Below are positions 51,121-60,262 of a stretch of DNA of 64,000 bases, piece after piece. Source of the DNA: Aquimarina muelleri DSM 19832 (GTDB taxonomy: Bacteria; Bacteroidota; Bacteroidia; Flavobacteriales; Flavobacteriaceae); the NCBI RefSeq assembly GCF_000430665.1, contig NZ_AUML01000023.1, forward strand, positions 1 through 64,000, written 5' to 3'. Within the stretch, counting starts at the first letter, position 1. Every line of letters starts with the position of its first letter. The notes under the pieces were generated by a model. The model was not told where the DNA came from, did not search any database, and saw nothing but the letters and a program-made list of their open reading frames with translations. Made by a program: the position numbers and the translations under genes.

Positions 51121-52293
51121 CTACAATTTTAAAGAAAATCTTTTTTGCTGTAACCAACCAGTAAAAATAACTACTAGTAACGCAAATGCAAAAGATACAA
51201 GTAACCCGATTATAGAAGTGTTTAAATAATCAGGTAATCTAATATCGATCATATTACGTATAGGATATATAAAATAAGGGATCATATAACAAGTTAGTGT
51301 TGCAGTGCCTGCCGGAGCAATTATTTTTGCCCAATTTACTTGCTTTTTTACATCTGCAATATAATATAGTAAAACAAATAAAAGGATACCTATACCTGTA
51401 CATATAGCAAGCCATGATGGGGTTCCCTGTATTTTTGAAATTCCCCAATACGGTCTGGTTGCTAATCCATAAATGATTTGTACTATACCTAGTGTAATTA
51501 GGGATATATATCGCCATTTTATTACACTACCAGATAGTTTTTGAAATAGTAATATAACGATAATACCCGCAGTCGTAAAAGCAGGAATGGTACCTGTATA
51601 AATAGGAGAGAAGGCACGTATAAATTCATTTTCAGAAGTAATTCCATTTATTGAATTAACAACACATAAAATATTGAAAATAAACCATAGTACAATCATT
51701 ATAGGCAAACTCCTTTTGCTGTATAGATATACTAGTGCATTAACACCATATGCCCAACCAATTAAACCCAGAATTCCCCACCAATGGGATTTCATCCAAC
51801 TTTCCCCTAAAGAACCACCTTTGTATATGACAGCCAAAAAGAGAAGTATTGCAAAACCAAAAACTTGAAAATAGATATGCCATCTTTTAGAAACAGGGCT
51901 TTTTTTCCAATTCATCCAAATTAATCCCACAGCAAAAGCCATAAATAAACACCATGTGTATTTGCTTATTGGCATACTTTCTTCATGAATAGACTCATAA
52001 TTAACCATAAAGAAACCTATGAGTAAAAGAGAAAAAGCACGTATGATTATATGTTTTGCAATTAGTTCTTTTTTTTCATTTTTTAAAACCCTGTTTTTGA
52101 TAGCATAAGGGATGCTAAGCCCAACAATAAATAGAAATAGAGGAAATATAATATCTGAAAATCCCATATAATCCTCGCTAGCTTTAGCATGAGTAAGCCA
52201 TTTAGGGATGTTTTTAAGTGTCCAAAAATCGTTTACCCAAATCATTAAAACCATTGTTAAGGCTCTAAAGATATCTATAGATGCTATTCTCAT
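51121..52293 (-). CDS. DUF5009/heparan-alpha-glucosaminide acetyltransferase-like membrane protein
   Basis: The 390-residue protein has about ten helices and opens ASIDIFRALTMVLMIWVND, with the signature of the DUF5009 (NagX-like) family; GFSDIIFPLFLFIVGLSIPYAI follows. Relatives such as human HGSNAT acetylate glucosamine residues across a membrane. In bacteria NagX-like genes sit with GlcNAc use. It is ten bases after the GH10-like gene and cotranscribed. Function of this one is inferred. Confidence 0.85.
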   Translation of the reverse strand: MRIASIDIFRALTMVLMIWVNDFWTLKNIPKWLTHAKASEDYMGFSDIIFPLFLFIVGLSIPYAIKNRVLKNEKKELIAKHIIIRAFSLLLIGFFMVNYESIHEESMPISKYTWCLFMAFAVGLIWMNWKKSPVSKRWHIYFQVFGFAILLFLAVIYKGGSLGESWMKSHWWGILGLIGWAYGVNALVYLYSKRSLPIMIVLWFIFNILCVVNSINGITSENEFIRAFSPIYTGTIPAFTTAGIIVILLFQKLSGSVIKWRYISLITLGIVQIIYGLATRPYWGISKIQGTPSWLAICTGIGILLFVLLYYIADVKKQVNWAKIIAPAGTATLTCYMIPYFIYPIRNMIDIRLPDYLNTSIIGLLVSFAFALLVVIFTGWLQQKRFSLKL

Positions 52294-52302
52294 ATATAAA
52301 AC

Positions 52303-53442
52303 TTAATTTTTAGTAAAATCAGTATGAATCACGTTTTGTAAAACTTTCCAGTGTGCATCTGTCATTCTATTTGGTGTAAATAGGCAAACTCCTGTTGCAC
52401 CATTTTTCATAGATTCCTTAATAGCGTTTTCTAACTCTTCGGGTAATAATCCATGATTTTCTGGATCTGCTTCTTTAGCTTTAGTATCGGGTTTTGGGCA
52501 AATAAATAACCCACTATATACAGGTTTTTTATCAGATACAGAGGATACCTCTTCTTTAGTAAGTTCTCCAATCCATTTAGTGTCCTCTAAGTAAAAATCA
52601 TTATAATTCATAGGATAAAATGCATCCAAATTCCATTTGTTCCACTCTTGTCTGACCAATTTTTTTGCTACAGAGTTTGGTCCAGGAAAAACAGCAGCAT
52701 TAATTACTTTATTTTTACGATGTACTACATCTGCTAATTTGTTTACTATATTTGTTATTAAATCATAACGGAATTGTTTCCATTCTTCTACTTGCGATGG
52801 ATCTTCAATTTCTTTAATGTCAATACCAGATTTTGATTTGAAGTCGTTAGTACAGGTATCGCAATAACAATAATCAAACTGAGGATATTCTTTATCCATT
52901 ACTAGTTCATATTTTTCCCACAGCCCTTCGGCTAATATTACATCAGGAAAACGAATATAATCTAAATGAATTCCGTCTATTTCTTCTATATCAGCAATAC
53001 TACTATATAAATTCTCTAAAAAATCATATACCTCTTCTCTATTAGGACATAAAAATTGATAATGAGATACATAGGCAGGTTTATCAAAAGCAGATTCACC
53101 TTTTCTATTTATAGCATACCATTCTGGTTTTAATGCGGGGTTATTGTTTTGTACCATAGTAGGAATCCATGCATGAAATTCCATTCCTACTTGCTTTACA
53201 ATTTTTCCTACCCTTTTATAGGTAAGAGGATCATGTCCCGCAGAATACATTAAACCATCTACTCCTTTATTTTTTAAATCTTGATATTCCTTTTTTAGTT
53301 CTTCATCAGTGGCATCTTGTGGTAATTGTGCCCAAGCATAAAGAGGGATTTTATAAGGAGAAGAAACCATTACTTTTTTTACTTCTTTTTTACAAGAAGC
53401 GATTAAAAAAACAAATACAAGAATCGAAAATATTTTTTTCAT
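52303..53442 (-). CDS. GH10-like (GHL10-type) glycoside hydrolase lipoprotein
   Basis: With ATG at 53442 the 379-residue product has a lipoprotein signal (SILVFVFLIASC, Cys17). The (beta/alpha)8 barrel shows GVDGLMYSAGHDPL, AWIPTMVQ, DGIHLDYIRFPD, where an acidic pair near DYIRFPD is conserved in GHL10 proteins, and DAFYPMNYNDFYL. CYCDTCTND is a likely zinc-type Cys cluster. It probably acts on cell wall or algal polysaccharide. It heads the unit with DUF5009. Confidence 0.8.
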   Translation of the reverse strand: MKKIFSILVFVFLIASCKKEVKKVMVSSPYKIPLYAWAQLPQDATDEELKKEYQDLKNKGVDGLMYSAGHDPLTYKRVGKIVKQVGMEFHAWIPTMVQNNNPALKPEWYAINRKGESAFDKPAYVSHYQFLCPNREEVYDFLENLYSSIADIEEIDGIHLDYIRFPDVILAEGLWEKYELVMDKEYPQFDYCYCDTCTNDFKSKSGIDIKEIEDPSQVEEWKQFRYDLITNIVNKLADVVHRKNKVINAAVFPGPNSVAKKLVRQEWNKWNLDAFYPMNYNDFYLEDTKWIGELTKEEVSSVSDKKPVYSGLFICPKPDTKAKEADPENHGLLPEELENAIKESMKNGATGVCLFTPNRMTDAHWKVLQNVIHTDFTKN

Positions 53443-53844
53443 TACATTAATTTTGATAGAGTGCATCAGAATTACTTAAAAAAAGTAAGCTTTTCAATTT
53501 TTTTCTACAAAGAGCATGTTTTTTGCTAAATACAACATGTTTTTTAGTACGTATGTTATATTTTTTTGATCCTTTATCTTATAGTAGATATTAAGTCACT
53601 ATTATACCAAGAATGTATTTTTAATAGAGTATCTTTAACAAAGTATTATTTATCTGTTGATATTAATCATCTCTTCGCACTACTTCAGCGAATTGCTGAG
53701 GTTTTTTTAAACCCTCATTTTGATTAATAAAACTCTAGTGGCCACTTAATGCCTGATTGCTAGAAATTAACTATCTAAGAGTAAATTTAATCTTACGTCT
53801 TGCTAATTTGATTACTCTGCAATTCGTTTTCAATTTTAAAATAC
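53443..53844. other. Intergenic stretch with an orphan terminator-like hairpin
   Basis: No gene. Two direct repeats of CATGTTTTTT occur at 53514 and 53536. The start of the GH10-like gene lies at the left; the promoter of the dehydrogenase lies at the right. A terminator-like hairpin on the plus strand is listed separately. Confidence 0.45.
53683..53708 (+). terminator. Orphan rho-independent terminator upstream of the dehydrogenase gene
   Basis: TTCAGC at 53684-53689 pairs with GCTGAG at 53695-53700 and is followed by GTTTTTTT. No plus-strand gene ends near it (the last one ends at 51108), so it may be an attenuator within the leader of the dehydrogenase gene at 53845. Confidence 0.55.
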
Positions 53845-54996
53845 ATGGCTTTATTAAAAATGGGTGTTATTGGAACTTCAAAAAAAGAAGACGAAAGGCG
53901 TGTGCCTATTCATCCGGAACATTTAAAAAGACTTCCAGAACATATTCGCAAACAACTTATTTTTGAAAAAGGTTATGGAGCGCCTTTTCATATCGAGGAT
54001 GAAGAAATCAGCGATTTAACAGGCGGAGTAGCAACAAGAAGTGAAATATTATCTGATATTGGTTCTGTTATTATAGCCAAACCTATTTTATCTGATTTAG
54101 AAGAGCTTAAAGATCAAGGTATTATTTGGGGGTATCCTCATTGTGCCCAACAAATGCAAATAACACAAACAGCTATAGATAAAAAATTAACTTTGATTGC
54201 TTTTGAAGATATGTATGTATGGAACCCTAATGGACAAATGGGAAGACATACTTTTTATAAAAACAATGAAATGGCTGGATATAGTGCAGTTATACATGCA
54301 CTTCAATTAAAAGGTATAGATGGCCATTATGGGAATCAACGAAAAGTAATTATTTTTAGTTTTGGTGCCGTAAGTAGAGGTGCCATTTATGCTTTAAAAG
54401 CACATGGTTTTAGAGATATAACGATCTGTATTCAAAGACCAGACCATGAGGTTAGAGAAGAGGTGTTGGATGTACATTACACAAGACTTAGAAAAGGGAA
54501 TGAGAACGAAGCTAGATTGATTGTTGTAGAGCATGATGGCTCAGAACGACCATTATTAGATCTGATACATGAATCTGAAATAATAATTAATGGTACATAT
54601 CAAGATACAGATGATCCCATTGATTATATAAAAGAAGATGAAAAATCTATGCTTAAACCTGGTACACTAATAATAGATGTTAGTTGTGATGAAGGGATGG
54701 GATTTTATTTTGCTAAACCTACCACTTTTAAAAACCCAATAATAGCAATTGATAAAATTGATTATTATGCAGTGGATCATACGCCAAGTTATTTTTGGGA
54801 AAGTGCTTCCAGATCCATTTCTGCCGCATTAATTGTGCATCTGCCATCTGTGATATCTGGTCGTGAAAGCTGGAATGAAAATATGACTATTAAGAATGCT
54901 ATAAATATTGATAGAGGTGTTATTGTAAAAGATTCCATTCTTAGGTTTCAAAATCGTGATATCAACTATCCACATAAAGTAAATGAGCTAATATAG
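53845..54996 (+). CDS. N5-(carboxyethyl)ornithine synthase-like dehydrogenase (alanine dehydrogenase/PNT fold)
   Basis: The 383-residue protein begins with MGVIGTSKKEDERRVPIHPEHLKRLP, the usual start of the alanine dehydrogenase/PNT family, and has FSFGAVSRGAIYALKAHGFRD, a nucleotide-binding Rossmann turn. By sequence style it resembles N5-(carboxyethyl)ornithine synthase, an NADPH-dependent opine enzyme joining pyruvate to an amino group of ornithine or lysine. Lysine dehydrogenases are an alternative. The gene is followed after 39 bases by a methyltransferase gene. An orphan terminator hairpin sits in its leader. Confidence 0.8.
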   Translation: MALLKMGVIGTSKKEDERRVPIHPEHLKRLPEHIRKQLIFEKGYGAPFHIEDEEISDLTGGVATRSEILSDIGSVIIAKPILSDLEELKDQGIIWGYPHCAQQMQITQTAIDKKLTLIAFEDMYVWNPNGQMGRHTFYKNNEMAGYSAVIHALQLKGIDGHYGNQRKVIIFSFGAVSRGAIYALKAHGFRDITICIQRPDHEVREEVLDVHYTRLRKGNENEARLIVVEHDGSERPLLDLIHESEIIINGTYQDTDDPIDYIKEDEKSMLKPGTLIIDVSCDEGMGFYFAKPTTFKNPIIAIDKIDYYAVDHTPSYFWESASRSISAALIVHLPSVISGRESWNENMTIKNAINIDRGVIVKDSILRFQNRDINYPHKVNELI

Positions 54997-55035
54997 AATA
55001 GATCTCGACAAATTTATTTTATAGAAAGTAAAGCA

Positions 55036-56103
55036 ATGATTACAGATATAGAAGTAAACAAACCAGTACCTATCGTTCCTGAAAAACAATTAGAATTGTT
55101 TAACCATACTACAGATGTTATGCTTACGATAAAAGCATTAGAAGCTGGTAAATTAGTATTAATAACAGAGTTTTATAGCAATGGATTATTATTACTTAAG
55201 GCATTAAAGATACACCTTAACAAAAAAATGACTTGTAGGTCTTTTAAAGAGCAACGTGAGTATCGGTCAGAATACCGTAAGTTGACCAATCTTATTTTAA
55301 TAGCAATCGTAGATCATAAATTGATAGTAAAAAAAGCTCCTTTTATTGGTTGGTTAGAAAAATTTTATCCATATAATAATAATTTCTTACTAACATTTCC
55401 TCAAATACAAGGATTAAATAGTGCTTGGCAATGGTATCAAAATGGGATTTCTATTCCTGTATTACGAAATAAAGTACATCCTTATTATGGCACTTATTTC
55501 CCTACACGTTTTGAACATTTAGAACTTTTTGATAATTGGTTAAAACGATACCAGGGACCTAAAAAATCTGCAATAGATATTGGTTTTGGGAGTGGTGTAC
55601 TTTCTTTTCAAATGATAAAACATGGTTTTCAAAAGATTTGTGGCACAGATACCAATCCTAATGCGGTTGTTGGATTAACAGATTTTATGAAAGATACGAA
55701 GTTGTCCAGAAAAATAGAATTAGATTTTGGAGATCTTTTTGGGAAGTTTAGAAAACAAACTGAGCTAATTGTTTTTAATCCACCTTGGTTGCCAGAATCT
55801 TATGATCTGGATAGTATGGATAAAGCTATTTATTATGATAAAAATCTGTTTTCTGTTTTTTTTGCAGAAGCAAAACAACGACTTTTACCAGAAGGAAAAC
55901 TAGTACTCTTATTTTCGAATTTAGCACAGATAATAAATATAACAAAAGAACATCCCATAGAAAAGGAACTATCCGAAGGAGGTCGATTTCAATTAGAAAA
56001 ATGTTTAAAAAAGAAAGTGAAGACAGCTTCTGAAAAAACAAAGCGAGATCAATATTGGCGTTCTTCTGAAGAAGTACAGCTTTGGGTACTTACTAATAAA
56101 TAA
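55036..56103 (+). CDS. SAM-dependent methyltransferase with NPPW motif
   Basis: The 355-residue protein has an unknown N-terminal domain of about 165 residues, then a Rossmann methyltransferase: SAIDIGFGSGVLSFQMIKHG (motif I), ICGTDTNPNAV (post I) and LIVFNPPWLPES (motif IV). NPPW is typical of N-methyltransferases of the PrmC/HemK/RsmC type. It follows the carboxyethylornithine-synthase-like gene by 39 bases and may modify the same small molecule, or may be independent. Confidence 0.75.
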   Translation: MITDIEVNKPVPIVPEKQLELFNHTTDVMLTIKALEAGKLVLITEFYSNGLLLLKALKIHLNKKMTCRSFKEQREYRSEYRKLTNLILIAIVDHKLIVKKAPFIGWLEKFYPYNNNFLLTFPQIQGLNSAWQWYQNGISIPVLRNKVHPYYGTYFPTRFEHLELFDNWLKRYQGPKKSAIDIGFGSGVLSFQMIKHGFQKICGTDTNPNAVVGLTDFMKDTKLSRKIELDFGDLFGKFRKQTELIVFNPPWLPESYDLDSMDKAIYYDKNLFSVFFAEAKQRLLPEGKLVLLFSNLAQIINITKEHPIEKELSEGGRFQLEKCLKKKVKTASEKTKRDQYWRSSEEVQLWVLTNK

Positions 56104-56300
56104 TACTTAATGATATTAGTAGAGTGATTATTAAATTATTTGAAAATCAAAGGTTTAGTGTTTTAGGTGATAACAGTTTTTTTGGATCATTGGTTTTAAT
56201 AATTTGCTATCCGTTTTTATGTTTTTACCCTACCAAATTGCTAGGTATAGAAAGATCTTTTCTTAAAAGAAGCAAGAGAAAGACCTTAATACTATATTAT

Positions 56301-57419
56301 TTATTTTATATAGCGACTCTTTTTTCTTCGATTAAGATAAAGAAAAAAACCTGTTATTGGTAAAGAAGCTCCTATAAGACCAGCAAGAAATACCAATGTT
56401 TTACCTCCTAATCCCAGTAAACTACCTGTATGGATATCATAATAAAGACTTTTAAGCTTTTGACCTGCATTTTTTTCTTCATCAAGTTTTGATCCTATAA
56501 TTGCACCGTTATCAGGATTTGCATAATATATATCTGAATCTCCATACTCATCTACATCTGAAGAATTCAATACTCGTAGTGGTGCTTTGTTTGTATTTGG
56601 GAAATAATAAATAAATAAATCTTTATTTACTCTTTGATGAATTATTTCTTTTTTTAATACATCTAGTGCTTGTTCTTTAAAAGGAGTTTCTAAAATTGTT
56701 ATCTTTTTTTCTACTTGTTTTTTTTCAAAAGTGACCGCCATGTACAGCATATTATCTACCCAGTTAAATGTCCATGTGATACCAGTTATAGCCAAAACTA
56801 TAAGAATTGAAGCTCCATAAAACCCTAAGACCTTGTGTAGATCGTATGTTAATTTTTTTTTAGGAGCATTAGTTTTGATACTAAACTGTGATTTTCTGCC
56901 TTTTGCATTTTTAAAAATTTTCTTGTTCTTAGGAAACCAAAGAATCAAACCACTAATCAAGGATATAATAAATATGATAATAGAATAACCTATAATTTGA
57001 GTACCTATTTTTCCCAATAATAAGTTCCTGTGTAAGTATAAGATAACAGTAAAAAAATCTTTTGATAGAGGTGTTTCTTTTAGTAACTCTCCTGTGTATG
57101 GATTCATATAAGAATAATAATATTCTTTATCTTTTACAGTCAATAATATAATAGATCGAGAAGGCTTCTTAAAATCGTATAACCTTCGTATAACATGATT
57201 TGAATGCTTTTTATAAGAGTTTACTATGTTTTCTAAGGGTAACTTGATCGATTCCGTAGGTATGTCTACACTATAATGAGAATGTATCAAAGTTTTTAGC
57301 TCTTTTTGAAACGTATAAATCGAACCTGTAATACATACGATAAAGACAATAACCCCAGTGGTTAACCCTAACCATAAATGTATTCTTTGTATTGTTTTTC
57401 TAAAGGTGTTTTTTATCAT
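56301..57419 (-). CDS. PepSY-associated membrane protein (siderophore-type reductase)
   Basis: The 372-residue protein has four helices. It opens FRKTIQRIHLWLGLTTGVIV, with the conserved His of PepSY_TM proteins, and has KLTYDLHKVLGFYGASILIVLAITG, another His pair, and TGSLLGLGGKTLVFLAGLIGASLPITGFFLYL. Bacteroidota PepSY_TM proteins are linked to iron uptake and reduce ferric complexes with haem in the membrane. It is convergent with the methyltransferase gene. Confidence 0.88.
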   Translation of the reverse strand: MIKNTFRKTIQRIHLWLGLTTGVIVFIVCITGSIYTFQKELKTLIHSHYSVDIPTESIKLPLENIVNSYKKHSNHVIRRLYDFKKPSRSIILLTVKDKEYYYSYMNPYTGELLKETPLSKDFFTVILYLHRNLLLGKIGTQIIGYSIIIFIISLISGLILWFPKNKKIFKNAKGRKSQFSIKTNAPKKKLTYDLHKVLGFYGASILIVLAITGITWTFNWVDNMLYMAVTFEKKQVEKKITILETPFKEQALDVLKKEIIHQRVNKDLFIYYFPNTNKAPLRVLNSSDVDEYGDSDIYYANPDNGAIIGSKLDEEKNAGQKLKSLYYDIHTGSLLGLGGKTLVFLAGLIGASLPITGFFLYLNRRKKSRYIK

Positions 57420-58575
57420 TTATAGATGTAATTATTTTTTTGTTATAATCTAAGCTCTTCTTAAATAGGTTATTTTACTCATTTCTCCTAAAAAAAAGGA
57501 AAGAGGTACTAAATAAAAAAAAATCAAATTTAAGTATAATTATGCATTATACTTTTGTTATTTATATTTTATCTAAATAATAGTGTTAGCAAAATTAGTT
57601 TCTAAAGGAAGATAAAAATGACGCATTGTGGATAAAAAAAGACGAAATACATAAATTCATAATATACAGAAAAATTAGATAAGAGTTTTAAAGCTTTAAG
57701 TTCCACACCTTAAAAATATTTATTGAATAGCAAAGAGGGTTTTTGAATGCCCGCTCTGTTTCGTAATACAATTACTAGTTTATCGAATAATTTTTCTTCA
57801 AAACATTTTGATTTGGTTCATAAACGAATTCGTTTAAGTATAATTCATATAGTATGGTACTTAATTATAAATGAAAGATTAGAACTACTACTCCATAATG
57901 AAGTACGGTTTTTGTGGGATTTACGCTCATGACTCCAAACAGGTTCTATCCAATAATATTTGTCATGATCACCATATTAACTAACATTTTATTCCTATTT
58001 TATCTCTTTCTTACTTAAAATGAAAATGACAGTATTCTTTGTTATTAAAATGCGCTAAAAACTAAAGGTGTTTACAGGGGTTTTTTTGTAAAAAAACTGA
58101 TTTTTAATTAATTATAGTTAATTAACAGAATATTTAGAGAAATTATAATTTCTATAAATATTTTGTTAATATTAGTTAATACTTGACACAATAAATGTAT
58201 AAGGTTGTTCTTTTAGGGTAATTAAAACCTGTTTTTTACAAGTAATACTAAAGAATATTCACTTTTACTAATAAATCAAGACTACTAAATGAAATCTATC
58301 AATTCTCTGAACAAAAAATATAGAATCAAAAATAATATGGAATTGTTTACTTATCTTATATTTCTGGGATTTCTCCCTAAAGCATCTATAATTCTCTTTC
58401 CTCAGTATTGTATAAAAAAGGAGTTCTTTGAGATGCATACCTCTTAAGAATTATAGAAAAGCCTTAATTGACTAATAATACATTACTTTATCTTAATAAA
58501 TTTGTTCTATAACATTTTTTTTAAATCATAATATAATTCTATATCTATAGATTTTATTTCTAAAAAAAACACGAA
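57420..58575. other. 1.16-kb gap between PepSY and AraC genes
   Basis: No confident gene. It holds one perfect DnaA-box-like TGTGGATAA at 57627, a 61-codon plus-strand frame at 57747-57932 of no known family, the palindrome AGAAATTATAATTTCT at 58138-58153, an inverted repeat TTAATTA/TTAATTAA at 58104-58125, and a 52-codon frame at 58289-58447. It is extremely AT-rich on its right side. Confidence 0.5.
58289..58447 (+). CDS. Possible small ORF upstream of the AraC gene (52 residues)
   Basis: The frame starts with ATG and reads MKSINSLNKKYRIKNNMELF then a hydrophobic stretch (TYLIFLGFLPKASIILF) and stops at 58447. Length, a basic start and one membrane-like segment would suit a small membrane peptide, but the gap is AT-rich and random frames of this size are expected. 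No family recognised. Confidence 0.2.
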   Translation: MKSINSLNKKYRIKNNMELFTYLIFLGFLPKASIILFPQYCIKKEFFEMHTS

Positions 58576-59673
58576 ATGTTCGGCACACAAATGCATTGGA
58601 TTACTTTTGTAATTCTCATCTTTCAAATATTGGTTTTATTCGCGCAAATCTTATTTTATTTTGCTAGGCCGAATGATCCATCCAGGATACGTTTTCTTAT
58701 TCTTATTACTGTTTTTGTAATACATAATTTGTTGGCAGGATTATTACCAGATCCAAACATACCATTGTCTATATTTTTTCAAAACATCCTTACCTATGCA
58801 GGAGGGATTACGGCTGCGATATATTTGATTTATTACATCTACAAGGAATTTAAAATATTCTATTTTAAATTCCTTAAAATTAAATCATTAATACAAATAA
58901 TGTGTATTTCTTTTTTTACTCTTTTCATTGTTCCATATTATTTTTCAAACGATTTACAATTTTCCAAAAAACTATTTTTAGGTGTACCGATACTTCTTTC
59001 TTCTATCTTTTCTATTCATATAGGAGCTTTTTTTTTAAAACGCTATACAAAAAAGAAAAATGAAGAGTCAAAATATATTAGAAATAGAATTCTAGCAGGG
59101 TTTTTGGGTTTACTCTCCGTACTAGCTATGACTATCACAGCTATTTTGGGAGATTATCAAGCAATAGAACAATCTACTATGAATTTTGGTTTAACTGCTG
59201 TTATAGCTACACATATTCATGAGTTTATTGTGCAAAGAAGAGAAGAGGCTTTCGTGTTAGCACAACTTCATGTTAAACAAGACAATATTCAAATACAAAT
59301 TGCTAAAGAGATTATTGAAAATATTCTTATAAAATTTGAAAAATTTGAAAAAGAAGAGAGATACTTGAAAGGAAAAGTAACTTTAGGGTTGCTGGCAAAA
59401 AAATGGAAGACCAATTCCAAATATCTATCGCATATAGTCAATACACATAAAGGAAAATCATTTACTCAATATGTTAATGATCTAAGGATTGCTTATTTTA
59501 AGAAAAGAATAATAGTTGATGAAGAATTTAGGAATTATACCTTAAAAGCAATGGCTAAAGAGCTTGGATACACTTCTACAGGAACATTTGTGAACGCTTT
59601 TTATAAAAAAGAGCGCATAAAATTGTTTGATTATATCCAAAAGGTAAGGAGCAATTTTCGTAATCATCCCTAA
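58576..59673 (+). CDS. Membrane-bound AraC-family regulator
   Basis: The 365-residue protein has seven or so membrane helices over about 5-205 (starting HWITFVILIFQILVLFAQ), then a cytoplasmic HTH region: GKVTLGLLAKKWKTNSKYLSHIV and YTLKAMAKELGYTSTGTFVNAFYKKE. Flavobacteria have many such fused sensors. It is single; the target and signal are unknown. It may control the neighbouring PepSY unit. Confidence 0.85.
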   Translation: MFGTQMHWITFVILIFQILVLFAQILFYFARPNDPSRIRFLILITVFVIHNLLAGLLPDPNIPLSIFFQNILTYAGGITAAIYLIYYIYKEFKIFYFKFLKIKSLIQIMCISFFTLFIVPYYFSNDLQFSKKLFLGVPILLSSIFSIHIGAFFLKRYTKKKNEESKYIRNRILAGFLGLLSVLAMTITAILGDYQAIEQSTMNFGLTAVIATHIHEFIVQRREEAFVLAQLHVKQDNIQIQIAKEIIENILIKFEKFEKEERYLKGKVTLGLLAKKWKTNSKYLSHIVNTHKGKSFTQYVNDLRIAYFKKRIIVDEEFRNYTLKAMAKELGYTSTGTFVNAFYKKERIKLFDYIQKVRSNFRNHP

Positions 59674-59757
59674 AGGTTTAAAATCTAAAAATTGAACTAT
59701 TCAATTATAGACTATATAAAATTGTATTCATAAAACGTAATCATTCTATTTTTTTGT

Positions 59758-59804
59758 CAAAAAAATAACCCCACGATCGATGAAGATCTGTGAGGTTATT
59801 TTTA
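59758..59804. terminator. Terminator between AraC and RidA genes
   Basis: AAAAATAACC at 59761 pairs with GGTTATTTTT, with CAC/GTG inside (one mismatch), flanked by A and T runs. It serves the plus-strand AraC gene and, read the other way, the minus-strand ridA. Confidence 0.85.
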
Positions 59805-59836
59805 TAACAAATATTTTTATAAAATGTGATTACAGA

Positions 59837-60217
59837 TTATTTTACTGCGATTACAGATATTTCTACATTTACAAATTTTGGTAGAGCAGCAACGGCAACA
59901 GTTTCTCTAGCAGGAGCAGTATCATCACTAAAATAAGCACCATAAACAGCGTTTACTTCAGAAAAATTATTCATGTCGTTTAAAAAAATAGTGGTTTTAA
60001 TCACATTTTCAAATGTCATTCCAGCTTCATCTAATACAGCTTTTAAGTTTTGCATTACTTGTTCAGCTTCTTTAGTAATAGTATCTAATACTAATTCTCC
60101 TGTTTCTGGATTAATAGCAATTTGTCCAGAAGTATATAATGTATTTCCGCTTAAAATAGCTTGATTATAGGGACCAATAGGAGCAGGAGCTTTGGGTGTA
60201 GTTATAATTTTTTTCAT
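59837..60217 (-). CDS. ridA: RidA family enamine/imine deaminase
   Basis: The 126-residue protein shows the RidA set: KAPAPIGPYNQAILSGNTLYTSGQIA, NLKAVLDEAGMTFENVIKTTIFLNDM and PARETVAVAALPKFVNVEISVIA, with the active-site Arg and a C-terminal Glu. It deaminates reactive enamines formed by PLP enzymes. Trimer expected. It is cotranscribed or adjacent with lptD, 45 bases after its stop. Confidence 0.96.
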   Translation of the reverse strand: MKKIITTPKAPAPIGPYNQAILSGNTLYTSGQIAINPETGELVLDTITKEAEQVMQNLKAVLDEAGMTFENVIKTTIFLNDMNNFSEVNAVYGAYFSDDTAPARETVAVAALPKFVNVEISVIAVK

Positions 60218-60262
60218 AAGAAGAGTATATAGTTTTAATTTTATTTAATATTTTTTTCAAAC

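Noticed and set aside
56124..56363. 79-codon plus-strand frame after the methyltransferase gene
   Set aside because: It starts without a good ATG (a GTG), overlaps the 3' end of the PepSY gene and has no family; likely chance.
57627..57635. Replication origin (oriC) in the 1.16-kb gap
   Set aside because: Only one consensus DnaA box (TGTGGATAA) and no dnaA, dnaN or other origin-linked genes are near.
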